A stretch of 6,076 bases of DNA from a bacterium. Lineage in GTDB: Bacteria; Patescibacteriota; Saccharimonadia; Saccharimonadales; UBA4665. Below are positions 5,879-6,076 of the stretch, one piece after another. Position 1 is the first letter of the stretch. Each line of letters starts with the position of its first letter. The stretch spans positions 1 through 6,076 of the forward strand of contig JAJYKI010000045.1 of assembly GCA_021788675.1 (NCBI GenBank), in the 5' to 3' direction. A program made the translations under genes and the position numbers. The notes beneath the pieces were generated by a model. It was not told where the DNA came from and made no database searches. It saw only the letters and a list, made by a program, of their open reading frames with translations.

Positions 5879-6076
5879 GGAAAATCTACAGTTACTTTGG
5901 TGCCGTGCTTAGGTTGACTGGAAATGGTAATATTGGCGCGGTGAATGTCGGCTATTAGCTTGGCGATAGATAGACCCAATCCGAAACCATTACTGCCGCT
6001 CCGGGCGGCGTCGGCTCGATAGAATCGATCAAATATGTGTTCCAGGTCATTGACGGCAATGCCGTTGCCATGATCT
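5872..6076 (-). CDS. Sensor histidine kinase, C-terminal ATPase domain, 5' partial
   Basis: Read on the - strand, the last 67 codons of a gene run in from the right edge and end at a TAA (5874-5872). They form the C-terminal half of a HATPase_c catalytic domain of a two-component sensor kinase. Visible are the G1 box DHGNGIA (residues 1-7 of the fragment), the F box IFDRFYRAD (14-22), the G2 box GFGLGLSIAKLIADIH (30-45) and the closing HGTKVTVDFPA (57-67). The sensor, HAMP and phospho-acceptor His parts lie outside the window, so the signal it senses is unknown. The box order resembles PhoR/EnvZ-like OmpR-partner kinases. It is convergent to cyoE. Whether it controls the cyo operon cannot be told from this fragment. 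Confidence 0.9.
   Translation of the reverse strand, partial: DHGNGIAVNDLEHIFDRFYRADAARSGSNGFGLGLSIAKLIADIHRANITISSQPKHGTKVTVDFPA

Noticed and set aside
1..6076. CRISPR arrays, tRNA/rRNA genes, insertion sequences or a defence system
   Set aside because: The window is almost fully filled by recognised respiratory genes; no direct-repeat array, cloverleaf, transposase or attachment-site pattern was seen.

Overview
The window holds a complete, compact cytochrome bo3-type quinol oxidase operon, cyoABCDE, on the + strand. It is flanked upstream by the 3' part of a FAD-linked 2-hydroxyacid (lactate/glycolate-type) dehydrogenase gene on the same strand. Downstream, on the opposite strand, lies the 3' end of a sensor histidine kinase gene. 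Both flanking genes run off the window.

Layout: 2-1081 is the FAD-dependent dehydrogenase, which is open to the left edge. 1082-1136 is a short gap with an extended -10 promoter candidate and an imperfect inverted repeat that reaches into the cyoA start. 1137-2018 is cyoA (subunit II), 2021-4018 cyoB (subunit I), 4015-4632 cyoC (subunit III), 4629-5024 cyoD (subunit IV) and 5024-5866 cyoE (heme O synthase). The cyo genes are separated by 2 nt or overlap by 4, 4 and 1 nt, so translational coupling is likely. After a 5-nt gap, the kinase fragment occupies 5872-6076 on the - strand. No gap exceeds 60 bases.

How the genes could work together: the dehydrogenase would oxidise a 2-hydroxyacid and pass electrons to membrane quinone. 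CyoABCD would oxidise the quinol, reduce O2 to water and pump protons. CyoE would make the heme O for the binuclear centre. The window could therefore encode a very short hydroxyacid-to-oxygen respiratory chain. The shared pathway is inferred from gene adjacency. The identity of the oxidase rests on conserved ligand and proton-channel residues and is secure. The window contains no gene for quinone or heme b synthesis.

Organism: a bacterium with moderate base composition that uses the standard stops (TGA ends cyoB and cyoC, TAG and TAA end others). The use of TGA as a stop argues against the UGA-glycine code of Gracilibacteria/Absconditabacteria. The proteins follow E. coli CyoABCDE closely in the core. 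They differ at the ends: CyoA has no lipoprotein cysteine, and CyoC lacks the His-rich N-terminus. A Candidatus Saccharibacteria (TM7) genome, a group in which environmental members are known to carry a cyo operon, is a plausible source. A proteobacterium cannot be excluded from this window alone.
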